Shown here: positions 8,522-18,514 of the stretch, piece after piece | Layout: each line of letters begins with the position of its first letter | How positions within the stretch are numbered: position 1 is the stretch's first letter | From: Gnetum montanum | Lineage: Eukaryota; Streptophyta; Gnetopsida; Gnetales; Gnetaceae | NCBI GenBank assembly: GCA_015680685.1 | Contig: MNCI01017913.1 | Location: 524,222-545,998 of the forward strand | Direction: 5' to 3' | Length of the DNA stretch: 21,777 nt | Notes under the pieces: generated by a model | The model's input: only the letters and a program-made list of their open reading frames with translations | What the model was told of the DNA's origin: nothing | Databases searched by the model: none | Translations under genes and position numbers: made by a program

Positions 8522-9217
8522 CTCTAGTTGACAACAATTAGAAAGGTGGGCAAAAAAAATTTCTCAATTGGCAAAATTTCCTTCAGGAGCAATTTTCTTT
8601 TGTTGGCAATTTGTTGACACTTTTTAGCAAAGACTAGCGAGAGAACAATAGAGGATCAGCAATCGAAAGAACATTGAAGGTGACTAACAAGAGCTTTTTT
8701 TATCAAAACTTCTAGTTAGCAGACATTCTACTTCGAATCTGACTCCCTTGCACCCAGATTGACTAGAATAAGGTAGATCAACCTTTGCTTGTTTCATCTT
8801 TGAATAGCTTTCCTATTCTTGGCATGTGCTTTGTCTAAACCGAAGTCTACCTACAATCATTGTATTCAACATATTTGTTTATAAACTAAATCCCAGATCT
8901 CAGGATTGCACATTCTCTAAATCCAATTTATTGCATCCTATATACATAGATTTCATAATTGCTTTGAATCATTTACATCATTATCGTTGTCTTCTAGAAT
9001 ACTGATATCATATCTCTCCATCGAAATCATCATTTTGCCACCTGGTTATTACAAAATTTACTGATTAAGTAAGTCCTTGTCTGATCGACAAGACCATTAA
9101 GGGCACCTCAGATTCATTTTCTCCAACACGGCCCTCGCACAGATCCGAAGTTGGAACTGTGTACAGAACTTCACCCGGTATTTCCAGCGATCGACATTTT
9201 TCGTCATTACAGTTTTC

Positions 9218-9236
9218 TGGTGCTAGAAGGAGGACC
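9218..9236 (+). promoter_or_regulatory. tRNA primer-binding site (TGGTGCTAGAAGGAGG type)
   Basis: tggtgctagaaggaggacc lies six bases after the LTR end. It matches, with one change, the tggcgctagaaggaggg form that I recall following the 5' LTR of plant Tat/Ogre elements, where the 3' end of a host tRNA primes minus-strand DNA. The tRNA identity should be checked against a tRNA set. Confidence 0.65.
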
Positions 9237-9481
9237 TGAACCTCTGATCCAGGTTTTATGAGTAGTCCTATAAGCTGTCTATACCCATTGTCGATCGACG
9301 TAAATGTAATACCTCCGTGGTTGTTTATGAGATTGTGTGGTGCAGATTGGTCGCTTCGATGATTCCTTTGAAATCCTGCAGGGTAGAAAGCCCATTTTCA
9401 CCTTACTTTGCCTTTGCCCTTGTGATCCTTTGCCCCTACGATCATTATCCTTGTCGTCATTACTCTTGAACCGCATAGAGA
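9237..9481 (+). other. 5' leader between primer site and gag
   Basis: About 245 bases of untranslated leader with no coding features. The minus-strand 71-codon open frame overlapping it is a shadow. Packaging signals would be expected here but cannot be recognised by eye. Confidence 0.5.
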
Positions 9482-11885
9482 ATGGCTGCATCAACCACCG
9501 TTGTTGACACTACTAACCTCGAAAATCCTTGGACTCTACAAGTCATGCCTCTTGTGGTCGAGTTGCCAACCAGTTCGGTGTGACCACACCGATCCTTCAG
9601 GCTCTAAAACAAGGAGCCTGAGAGACATGCTCAGTGTAGGGAGCATTACAATTTTCTCTGTGCCAAACTTCCAAAAAATCTGCCCATGTATCCACAAGAA
9701 CTCAAAGAGAAATGAGAATACGAGTTCATATACTCAATGGGAAGGAATTTATTCCTTCACCTAACACCACTGTGCCCCTGACGGACCAACAACAATGGAT
9801 CTTAGATCAAATGCTAATGGCTAAGGCATCAACAGAACAATGAGAGGAGTTGTTTCATGATGAAGTACTTCATGATGGCCAAGACGATCTAGATTCCCAC
9901 TCCGAGGGAGGCAGTCACGCTGATTTGGCTGTGGCCCCTCCCTCTACGATGTCTCGTGTAAATCCGTTGTTCATGGTCATCATGCCCTTGACATTATCTG
10001 ATGCTAACCAAGTCCCATGTTCACCCTAGCTACATTTTCTCTCTCCAACTACCCTTCTAGGTGGTACCCCATCACAAATCATTCCTCAGCAACCACAGTT
10101 AACTAATCCATCTCATCGTACACCTACGCCCATGTCATCGTATGTACACGCAATACCTACTTCGCAATTACATACAGCACCTACATTCATCCCGACTCAT
10201 ACAACAAGACCCACCACTACAGCATGGTGGGTTCCAAACATATTCCTAATTGCGCATCCTACGCAAATGTCCCATCTCACTCATCACCAAAACCAAGTCC
10301 CGCAAGCACTAAACCCTACTACAGGGTTATTTTTTGTGCCCCTGGCCACCCAAACAGCGTATCCCATGGCGCAATCGATGGTGTTTTCCCCATCTGTGCC
10401 ACCTACCAGGTGGTGGATGCCACAAGCGGCACCACCTACAGGAATAGTTCTAATAGCATCGCATATTGGCCAAGCTGCTGCCCCTATTCTGCCACCTAGT
10501 GTGGCTCCTCCTACCATTCCACAAACGACCTCTTCATCTATGGGTCTAGATCAAGCCTTCCAGCTTATTCAGACCCTTATAGAGGAAGTTAAACGCCTTA
10601 AGGCTACCGGTTATGACATAATACAGGCCATGGATTTTTACCATGACGATCCTATTAGTCTGGCAATGTCTGTTTTGTCATTACCTCCTGGGATGCCACT
10701 CCCCCATTTTACAAAATACAATGGGGAATGCAATCCCAATGCCCATCTAGTCACTTTCAGGTCAGAATTTTTGCTATTGCAACAATGACCACATACCATC
10801 ATCTGTGTCTTTGTTATGTCCCTAATGGGTAAAGCTTTAGACTAGTATCGAGCACTCCCACGTTCTTCCATATCAACTTTGGAAGAGCTGTTAACTCAAT
10901 CCGTGACTTATTTCAAGTATAACCTGAAACCAAAAGTCACACTGGATCAGCTCATGGGAGTCAAGCAAGACCCACTTAAGTTGGTTCAAAAGTTTATACA
11001 GCGATGAAGCACCACCTTGAATGAAATCTGTGAACCCATCGTGGAGGCCCATCTGCTGGCAATTTTCAAGGGGGCACTTAACAACTTTATCAAGTCTAAA
11101 TTGTATTACCTCACTCCTCGTTCCCTCAGCCAAGTCATTTTCTCAGCCAAGCCTTCACTCAGAGCATTCAAGATGTGGCAGAGGCTAGCAAGGACCCAAC
11201 GTATGTGGTCTACAAAAATGTCCACAGCAAGGGTAAAGACAAAGGCAAAGCAATGACAACGATAGTAGCAGTGGTTGTCAAGAGGGCAAAGAAGAAAAAT
11301 AACAACAAGAAAGTATCTGCGGAGCTTGCTGAGCCCACAACTAGCTAAAATAGCATCAATCAAGAAATTCCATCCTCCCCTAAAGCACCACCACAGCCGA
11401 AGCCTAATTTTGAGCGTAAAGACTGCTCAAAATATGCAGCTTTACCTATAAAGCCTTCAGAAATTCTGAAGCAATAACTGGGAACTGGCCATATTCAACA
11501 TAAAATGGTGTCCGAGGAGGATCTGAAACACCACAGATGGCATTGCGAGCTACTCAAGAACCCCTCCTTGGCCCTGCTAAATGAACCACCAGTCCCCAAA
11601 AATTTTAGGCTGGATCATTTCTGTGACTATTACCAGCTGTGTGGTCACGACACGGATTACTGTTGGCCGTTGAAAGATGACATTCAACGCATGATCGATC
11701 AAGGTAAATTGATCTTAGAAAGTAGTAGTCTGATCTGTCTGGAGAATCAATCCATGCATGGGTACCAAGACCCGTTAAACACGAATAACGTAGGGTACAC
11801 TATCAATGTAGTGGATACGAAAGGCAATGACCAAGCACAGACAAAACAACCTTTTGTGCTACGTGGACCTCCTCACCTATCTTAG
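9482..11885 (+). pseudogene. gag: Gag of a Tat-lineage LTR retrotransposon (degraded)
   Basis: Gag forms the particle that packages element RNA. A first ATG lies at 9482 (MAASTTVVDTTNLENPW). From about 9650 frame 1 carries the protein to 11256 with isolated stops (TGA 9841, TAG 10027, TGA 10786, TAG about 10843, TGA about 11005). The middle is a Thr/Pro/Gln-rich spacer (10132-10530). Next comes the capsid-like domain: LPPGMPLPHFTKYNGECNPN (about 10684-10745), MGKALD*YRALP, STLEELLTQSVTYFKYN, then FKGALNNFIKS and YYLTPRSLSQVI. A frameshift near 11140 leads to a lysine-rich stretch (KGKDKGKA, KRAKKKNNNKK). A Tat-type zinc knuckle follows, FCDYYQLCGHDTDYCWPLKD (about 11620-11680). Where relatives have Trp in ALxWF, a TAG stands. 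It is followed by the protease module, as in Tat elements. Confidence 0.85.
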
Positions 11886-13245
11886 ACGATAAGACCATCA
11901 ACATCAACAGGCACGGTTCAGCGACAACCCTTCATTCTTCAGGTCCCGTCTCCTACCATCATCCTGCAGCCCACTATAAGTAAAGCCGCGGCCCAGCCCA
12001 CACCCACACCTAAGGCACCCTTTTTCATCAGGGTGCCAAAGCTGTAAGTTACTCCTGCTATGCAGGGACAACCCTCTAGGTTAATACCCCAGTCACAACC
12101 TAACAGGAAAGGAGAATGGCATATGACAAGTGATATAGCCAAGGACTACCTTATGTTGGGGTTTCCCAAGCCTAAGCCCCGCGCATCGGCACCCTTGGCC
12201 CCACCCTAAAAAAACGATGCTACACGAACGCAACCATCTTCTCCCAACCCAAGAAAATGCAGCCCTCAACCAGAAACTGTTCCTCCCTGAGAGATTAGTC
12301 TCCTGGGATGAATGGAAGAAGAGAAGGGTGATAAAACACCAGACCGTGGACATGATCTCCTCGATGCTTTTACGCAAGTTAAGCAAGCTCTGAAACAAAA
12401 AAATATAATGTTGAGCCTCTATGACTTGCTGATGACATCACAAAAGCATCGTGATGCCATGGTTTACATGTTAATGTCCATATCCATGGACGAGAGCCTG
12501 CCAGCGAATGAAGAAGCGATCCACTCCATCATGCTTCCCCTCGCCGCTGAACAACCTAAGCCTTCCCTACTGAATTTTCATGAAGAATCCATTAAAGATG
12601 ATCCAAAAAAGGGTCAAGTGACAATAGTGCCTATGTTCATCACTATCTGGATTAACCAATATCAAATCCAAAGAGTACACGTAGATGACGGGGTAGCTAC
12701 CAATGTCATTCCACCCCATAGTGGATAAACTGGGCTTGATCAACCAGATCAGTCCAACGATAATGTCATGTTTAAAGTTATTCAATGGGGCATGAGTGTA
12801 AGTCAAAGGAACAGTACGTATTAACTTCGTAGCAGGGGACCAATTCCCCACAAATGTAGTGTTTATCATCGTCGAAGAGATACCTAGTTTCAACTTGATC
12901 TTGGGGAGGTCCTAGTTGGCTCAACTAAGGGTAGTTTCATCACCCATCCATCAAGAGATTCATTTTCCCTACACAGGAGGGGAAGTGATCATCCATGGTG
13001 ATAAAATGACCCCTCAATCTGTTAATAATGTAGAAATGGAATAGGGTTTGGAAATCGAAATTCCTAAGGATCAGTCTTCTGTCCCAATGCTTGAGCAGGC
13101 CAAAACAGCAGTTGATGATAGCTTGATCTGGGCTGAACTACCTTTTCAGGAGTAAGATGGTGGCATAGAGGAACGAAGTAATAAACCTCCTCATCCTTAC
13201 ACATCACCAAAACTAAAAACAATTAAGAAAAAACTACAGAGCTAG
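11886..13245 (+). pseudogene. Linker and aspartic protease of the Tat-lineage element (degraded)
   Basis: The protease cleaves Gag-Pol. The linker (11886-12310) is Pro/Thr-rich. Frame 3 (12312-12728) has the conserved Tat pre-protease block SLYDLLMTSQKHRDAMVYML, then PMFITIWINQYQIQRVHVDD. The active-site triad is DDG (12684-12692) where relatives have Asp-Asn/Asp-Gly-Ser/Thr. After a frameshift near 12715 frame 1 continues with IVDKLGLINQ, FNGA, VAGDQFPTNVVFIIVEEIPS and NLILGRS followed by TAG (12895-12915), matching LLLGRPW of the family. PIHQEIHFPYTGGEVIIHGD closes the fold. An acidic tail ends at TAG 13243 with TGA directly behind. Reverse transcriptase should come next but does not. Confidence 0.82.
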
Positions 13246-13317
13246 TGAATGAACACATTGGCATAACATATTACATTAGTACATGTTGTTTGTTGTTATG
13301 CAGTTTACGCTCTTTTT

Positions 13318-13660
13318 ACATTGTCCTTTATGCTTATGATGATCGGGCCTGAATTGGCCTTAAACTAGTGGCGGCCCGCTACGGCCTAAAACTGGTAATT
13401 TTCTTTATCCTTTTACGCATACGACAGCTTGGACCAAAATGGCCTTAAACTAGTTGTGGCCCACTACGACCTAAAACTGGCAAACATAATTCACTCTCAT
13501 TACGCTTACAATGGCATGGCCCGAAATGGCCTTAAACTAGTTACGGCCCGCTATGGCCTAAAATTGGTAATTTTTTTTCCTTTTTATGCTTACGATGTCA
13601 TGGCCTGAAATGGCCTTAAGCTACTAACAGCCCGCAGTGGCCTAAAAAGTATAATCCTTT
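13318..13660 (+). repeat. Tandem repeat, four copies of about 85 bp, GGCC-rich
   Basis: The anchor ggccttaa recurs at 13356, 13441, 13528 and 13612 (spacings 85, 87, 84). Each unit holds two related words, ggccttaaactagt and ggcctaaaactggt, about 30 bases apart with a cggcccgcta block between them, and then a T-rich spacer ending in ttacgctta. The unit may itself have arisen by doubling of a shorter one. Tat-lineage elements commonly carry tandem repeats outside their ORFs, which fits this position just after the protease. Confidence 0.85.
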
Positions 13661-13785
13661 TAACGATATGCTTCATTTCCTTAAAAATAAAATCTTTATA
13701 GCACATAGATTATATCACTTAAATTGACGAACATTATCCTTTAACTCCACTCCATTCTAATGAAAGGTTTTCCAATATAGCCACA
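13661..13785. other. AT-rich spacer, no gene
   Basis: Nothing recognisable lies between the tandem repeat and the last exon of the minus-strand gene. This is where the plus-strand element and the minus-strand gene meet tail to tail, and no LTR end is visible. Confidence 0.4.
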
Positions 13786-16700
13786 TCATACATTTCTAAT
13801 GTTACCACCTCCACCTGTGTCACCCAAATACACCTTTGCTTCATGAAAATCATCCTCGTAGGGATCCTCTTCATGTGGTCTCTTCGTGGGGGTGGTCCTC
13901 TCTGTGGGGCTCTTCCTCATGGGACTCCTCTCCACGAATTTAATCATCTTCATTACGCTCCTCCTCATGGAGATCCTATTCGTGAGGACCATCATCTTAA
14001 TTACACTCCTCTTTGTAAAGACCCTCTTTGTAGGGACCATCATCTCCATTACGCTCATCCTCATGAGAATTCTCCTTGTGCCAATCCTACAAATTGACAT
14101 GACACACATGTTAGCATTGCCACCAAGACTACGCATAATAAGAATGCGATAGTCCTACAACTTACTTGTGATGGTCCTACATCAGCTGTGAAAGAAATCT
14201 ATTCCAAACCAACCCACAGGCATTGCGTGATCTCATCCTCGGTAAGCTTAGACCAAAAGCCATCTCCTAGATCAGTTTTAGTCTTAACCTTCCCCTTCTT
14301 CACAGGAGTCCATTGAGGTGGTTCAAGAAAAAAAGAAGGGATAAGTTATTTCTCTCTCTAGGGAGGTTCTTACTGTCACTTGCTCCTAAAACTTTTCATA
14401 CACTCCAGAAGCACCGATGACATCATGGAATAGCCGGAGAGACCGCGCTTCAACTGCAAAATACCTGTAATGTTGATGGTAGGCAGCACATTCTCACTTA
14501 TACACATGCTTATGGTCTTTCTGTGTCTGCCCCCATTCTTGGACCATCACGCTAAAATCCTTCCAGTCTTGGTTCTTTTGGGCTAGGAGATTCATTTGCA
14601 TCCATTTCTCAATGAGCTCATGGCTAGCTTGGATGTTGTTTCTAATGACTGTCCAATAACGAGCGTAGTCAATTACAGCTATCCACCAATTCTCATCATT
14701 GGCCTCCCAAGCTAGCAGAAAATCATTTCGAGACTCAAGGTTCTCAACCCTACTAGTTAGAAACATCTTCTTCTTTTCTTCTTTCTGCAACCTCTTCTAA
14801 AGATCTTCGTTGACATTCTGACACTCCCATAAAGAGCTGGTCGATCGTAACGCACATTTATGCATTTCATTGTAAAGTTTGCATGGTACTTTGATCAACT
14901 CTGGTGAGGGTTCAAGGGAAATTTCTAAGTCAATGGGCTCCTTGGGATCCCACCTAAGGCAAGATCCTATAACATAAAAATAGTAGTTAGATGCAACAAA
15001 ATAATACAATGTCGTAATGCCAACAATTCCTATGTTATAACTCTTACATACCAATCTCAAGATCAATTCACTCTAGATAGTCGATCATATAGTTCGTGAT
15101 GCCTTCGATAAAAGTAAATTTATCAGGAATCTCGCCCCAATGCTGAATTGGTGCCGCTAACAAGGGCACGACGCCAGCGTCAGAAGTGCCTACTATGCGA
15201 ACAAAAATGAGTTAGCCATAGCAACGCAAGACATAAAGGACAATTGAGACATTACAATAACACAACACTCAATTCAACAAAACCCTCAAAGGTAGTAATG
15301 TGAGATTTGCCCTCTGAGGACAAGTCAAACTCACCAATGACAAACTGCTTCTCTTTTCCCGGTTCATCCAAGCAGACATCGACGTCCTTTACTTCCATCT
15401 CTTCTCTAGGCACAGGAATCTGTGTGCCACCTATGTTACTAACAGGGGCCTCCTTTTCTAAAATTGGAGCCCTTTCTTCACGCCGTATGACTATTACCCC
15501 TATTTTAGGGGTCAACTCCTCTACATTTTTCACTTTCTCTGCTGAAGCACAATTAGCCCAAGCAATTACAAACACTACGCGATGCCATATTTATACACAA
15601 CATAATACATATATAAACTAATTACGCATCTCGCTACTTACTAGCTGGGGGATCGTTCCTATGAAATTTCATTTGCAGCCTCTTTCCCTTTGCGTTAGTC
15701 AGACCAGGAGACTCCACGGCCAGACGATGTTTTTTCTGCTGGACTGATGAACTCACTATTTCTTCTACTAGGTGTTTCCCCCTTGATACACTACCGGTGT
15801 AAGAAGGGAGCACTCCATCCATGCTGTCCTAGCCCTACGTACGAGGTGCTACCAGATCCTTAGTCGTAAGTGAAAGTGAATCCCCAATGCCTTCAAGGGG
15901 ATCTTGCGATCGGGTGGTGCTAAAAACTTGGGAAATCCATGGTTTGAAAATTTGGTTACGATCTTGCTGCACCCAGATTCCATCCCTTTGAACACCAATA
16001 ATTTAGAAAAATGCCAAAAGCAAGCTATAAAGAAGGTGAAATGCATGTTGAAGCGGGACTCAAGCTTCTTGTGAAGCTTGACCATTTCAGCCTACAGGCC
16101 TTCAGCGAAGTAGCTGGACCAATTATACCATGTTCCCTCCTCCATGACCTCCCGCATGATCTGAGCCTACTCTATGGTAAGGATTCTTCCCTGGGAGAGC
16201 AACTTAGGGAAGGTGTAGGCTTGGAAGAGGGCATAAATGGTATGAGCCACCTCCAGCTTGATTTTATCAGCAGGGATTCCTTTCACTTCCTTTTTAATCC
16301 CTAGCCACTCCTCTATCTCCTTCTGATGCTTAGAACTCCTCTTTCACTTTTCTTCTACCAGAAGACCATCGAAGGGAACGCCAAAAAAGTCAACGAATAG
16401 TCAAGTGTCAATATCAAAGCTCACATGCACATTACGTACACGCATGTAAAGATGCTCAACTTCTTTGCCAAAGGATTCAGCTAGGGTTAACATCTCACCC
16501 GCGGTGACGTCAAGGGTTACAGCCAAAAATAACTCCATTAGTCTAGATTCCCAGAGGTTATTGGTTATGATAGCTAAGGCCACACTATGGCTGAGCCAAC
16601 GTTGTGCTTCTTTTATGTCACCATAATGAAAAAAGAGACTGCTCGCTTCACGCTCGGAGGCCATAACTGTGATCTCCCGTGATTCCCTAACTATAAACAT

Positions 16701-17459
16701 AAGAAAATGTTTTAGACAATATAGCAAAATAAAAGAGTTTTATACATTGTTTCCACCTCGTAAGATTGTACAATGAACCACCATAGCGTAATCTACCACA
16801 TCCGAAGGGTGAAGGAAATGGTGGGATTTTCTCTTGTACATCCGCAACAGTGAGAGGACAATCCAAAGTTCACTCCTTATCCAGCCATTCGATTCTTTTA
16901 CACTTGGCAAAAAATTTGACATAGTGGGTAGGGTAATGTGGGATTTCCAATTCTAGTTGTCCCATAACACCAGCACATACATTTCTAATAGAAGTGAACT
17001 CCTTTATAGCCATTTCGGCCACAGATAACGTATCTGTATCACCCTGGAGACCATCCTTATTGATGAAAAACCTACACTATAGAATGTAGACAATTATTTA
17101 TACTTGACATAAACTCAAACAATGGTTAGCACATCATAACGCCGCAGAAACGCTTACCCGCCTACATAATGCACAATGCTAGGTGGACTCTGGAAGTAGG
17201 TCGTAAGATGACAAGCCATGAATAGACTGTTGTAGGCATGATAACAATCAAACCTGGGCATCTCCCAAATCCAAGATAAACATCTCAAACCCTTGGCACT
17301 ATATTCATGACCTTGCACCTGCATGGTTTCAATTGAGCCATCCATCATAAACGCCAAGATACTCTGCGTTGACCCAACCAGTAGCGTCTCTAGAATGGCG
17401 ACAGTTGCCTCGGTTGGAAGATGCGACCAAATAATTATGCTGAAATTACGTAGCAAAAA
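13786..17459 (-). pseudogene. Multi-exon protein-coding pseudogene (8 or more exons), unrecognised family
   Basis: Eight blocks join through GT-AG introns. On the minus strand, in plus coordinates: exon 1 17459-17158, 2 17071-16746, 3 16690-15642, 4 15541-15335, 5 15192-15052, 6 14966 to about 14494, 7 ending at 14166, 8 14086 to about 13786. Donors include GGGTAAGC, AGTAAGTA, GGTGAGT, GGTATGT and AAGTAAGT; acceptors include TTATAG and TTTGTAG. Introns are mostly 55-142 nt. Recognisable coding text includes FFINKDGLQGDTDTLSVAEM, EIPHYPTHYVKFFAKCKRIE (exon 2), KLEVAHTIYALFQAYTFPKL and NWSSYFAEGL (exon 3), SRVENLESRNDFLLAWEAND (exon 6) and KVKTKTDLGDGFWSKLTEDE (exon 7). Exon 8 carries acidic 16-residue repeats. 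At least seven in-frame stops and a frameshift near 15900 show decay. Exon 3 faintly recalls plant transposon-associated proteins, but I cannot name the family. The 5' end is unresolved. Confidence 0.6.
13935..14082 (-). repeat. 48-bp (16-codon) acidic repeats in the last exon
   Basis: On the minus strand gtaatggagatgatgg, gtaattaagatgatgg and gtaatgaagatgatt recur at 48-base spacing. They encode units like RNGDDGPYKEGLYKEE and then CN-stop-DDGPHE, RNEDD. Copies beyond these are Glu/His-rich (HEEE, HEE) and less regular. Keeping the period at a multiple of three suggests past selection as protein. Confidence 0.65.
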
Positions 17460-17902
17460 CTGCAAAAACTCCCATACACTTCTTCAGAACTAAACTGCCT
17501 CCTCCTTTACATGAGCATGAGGAGGAGGAACATTGGCCATAGGAACATGCAAATAGCACAGAATGCCCACAATGTCCAAGATGATCAAGACGAGCTTTAG
17601 CATAATCCTTTACAATGAAACACACTACCATTAGGAATAGCAATGTAGACATACTAACGATGTAAGAGCAAAAAAAATCAAAAAAAAAGGCGCATAAAAA
17701 TCCATTACGCAACACTAAAATTGCTGTTACCTTGACTCCTAGAAAATTGCAGGCCACGCTAAAAATGCATTACCAAAATCGCTCAAATCCTTACGACGAC
17801 GCAAGGTCTATCTCTAACAATGGTGATAAAAGTAACACCACATATTACCTCAGCGTAACATGCAACCATTATGGGCGAGACAATAGAATCCTATGTATAC
17901 TA
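17460..17902 (-). other. Region between the LTR end and the first clear exon
   Basis: Minus-strand sequence running from the LTR end into the spliced gene. A potential donor, caag-gtaaca (exon side 17731), could pair with the acceptor at 17460, which would make a roughly 270-base first intron. A TAA lies just upstream in the frame starting at 17757, so a coding first exon is not supported. A 103-codon minus-strand open frame (17446-17757) is mostly this presumed intron. Confidence 0.3.
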
Positions 17903-18216
17903 TGTAACGATGGAAAATGTCGGTAGCTGGAATACCAAACAAAATCCGTGTACACAGTCTTAACCATGGATCCGTTCGAGGGCTGTGCTAGAGAAAATGA
18001 ATCCACAGTGCCCTAAACGGTCTTGTCGATCAGACAAGGACTTACTAAATCAGTAAATCGACGAAGATTATAGGTGTTTCGTGGAACGATTTGATTCGAT
18101 AGATCGCGAAAGGAGAGGAAAACGATGTAGATAAATTGCAATAATGACAACGTTAACGTGACAAAGGGAATCGGATCTAAGAGAAATGTGTGATTTCAAG
18201 ATCTGTACTTTGACCT

Positions 18217-18217
18217 N
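18217..18217. other. Single N: scaffold join inside the LTR
   Basis: Left edge of the mis-oriented 296-bp piece. LTR orientation switches from minus to plus here. Confidence 0.75.
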
Positions 18218-18267
18218 TAATACAACGTAAAGCCAGCTAAAGCAGTTACGCATTTGCTATCCATACG

Positions 18268-18293
18268 CACAATACGCTGATAAGCGTATTGTG
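18268..18293. repeat. U3 hairpin (11-bp perfect arms), mirrored at 18687-18712
   Basis: cacaatacgct (18268-18278) and agcgtattgtg (18283-18293) pair around a gata loop. The sequence differs from the hairpins of the other LTR copy, but the architecture (tacgct/agcgta stem upstream of TATA) is the same. Confidence 0.8.
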
Positions 18294-18513
18294 TGTAATG
18301 ATGAAGAAGCTTCGGTAAAAGTGTTGACAACATACGTTGCAATGTGACGTGACATAGCCAATTCATCAAGTCAACGACATTTGGAAAATTCGGGACACGT
18401 GTCATCAAGGCCGTGCCTTTTCTGCATGTTATAAATACCCTAGTTGGTGAAGAAAGGTGGGGACTTCTGGACATTTTTGGAGAGAGGAGCAGCGGCTGGC
18501 ATCTTCAACTTTT

Positions 18514-18514
18514 N
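18514..18514. other. Single N: scaffold join inside the LTR
   Basis: Right edge of the flipped piece. LTR orientation returns to minus after it. Confidence 0.75.

Larger units (their letters stand above)
8009..9211 (+). mobile_element. LTR of a Tat-lineage Ty3/gypsy element (5' LTR, plus orientation)
   Basis: Its U3, TATA and U5 regions match, at moderate identity, the minus-oriented LTR at 17903-19262. Shared blocks include ttataaata-ct-ctagttg near 8513, aagtccttgtctgatcgaca near 9070, attcattttctc near 9113 and gtgtaca near 9160. The right end (cattaca, CA at 9210-9211) is where the two copies stop matching, and a primer site follows six bases later. The left end is an estimate: tgaggcctcgatg at 8009 is where a possible TG start meets the broken gypsy pseudogene. 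U3 is unusually rich in tacgct/agcgta and ttatgct/agcataa words that form hairpins. It inserted into the gag side of the minus-strand gypsy element. Confidence 0.75.

Noticed and set aside
9279-9494. 71-codon minus-strand ORF over the gag leader
   Set aside because: It lies antisense to the leader and gag start of a clear plus-strand element and has no family features.
10132-10788. 218-codon ORF as a possible host gene
   Set aside because: It is in phase with the rest of Gag across a TGA and ends in the Gag capsid block.
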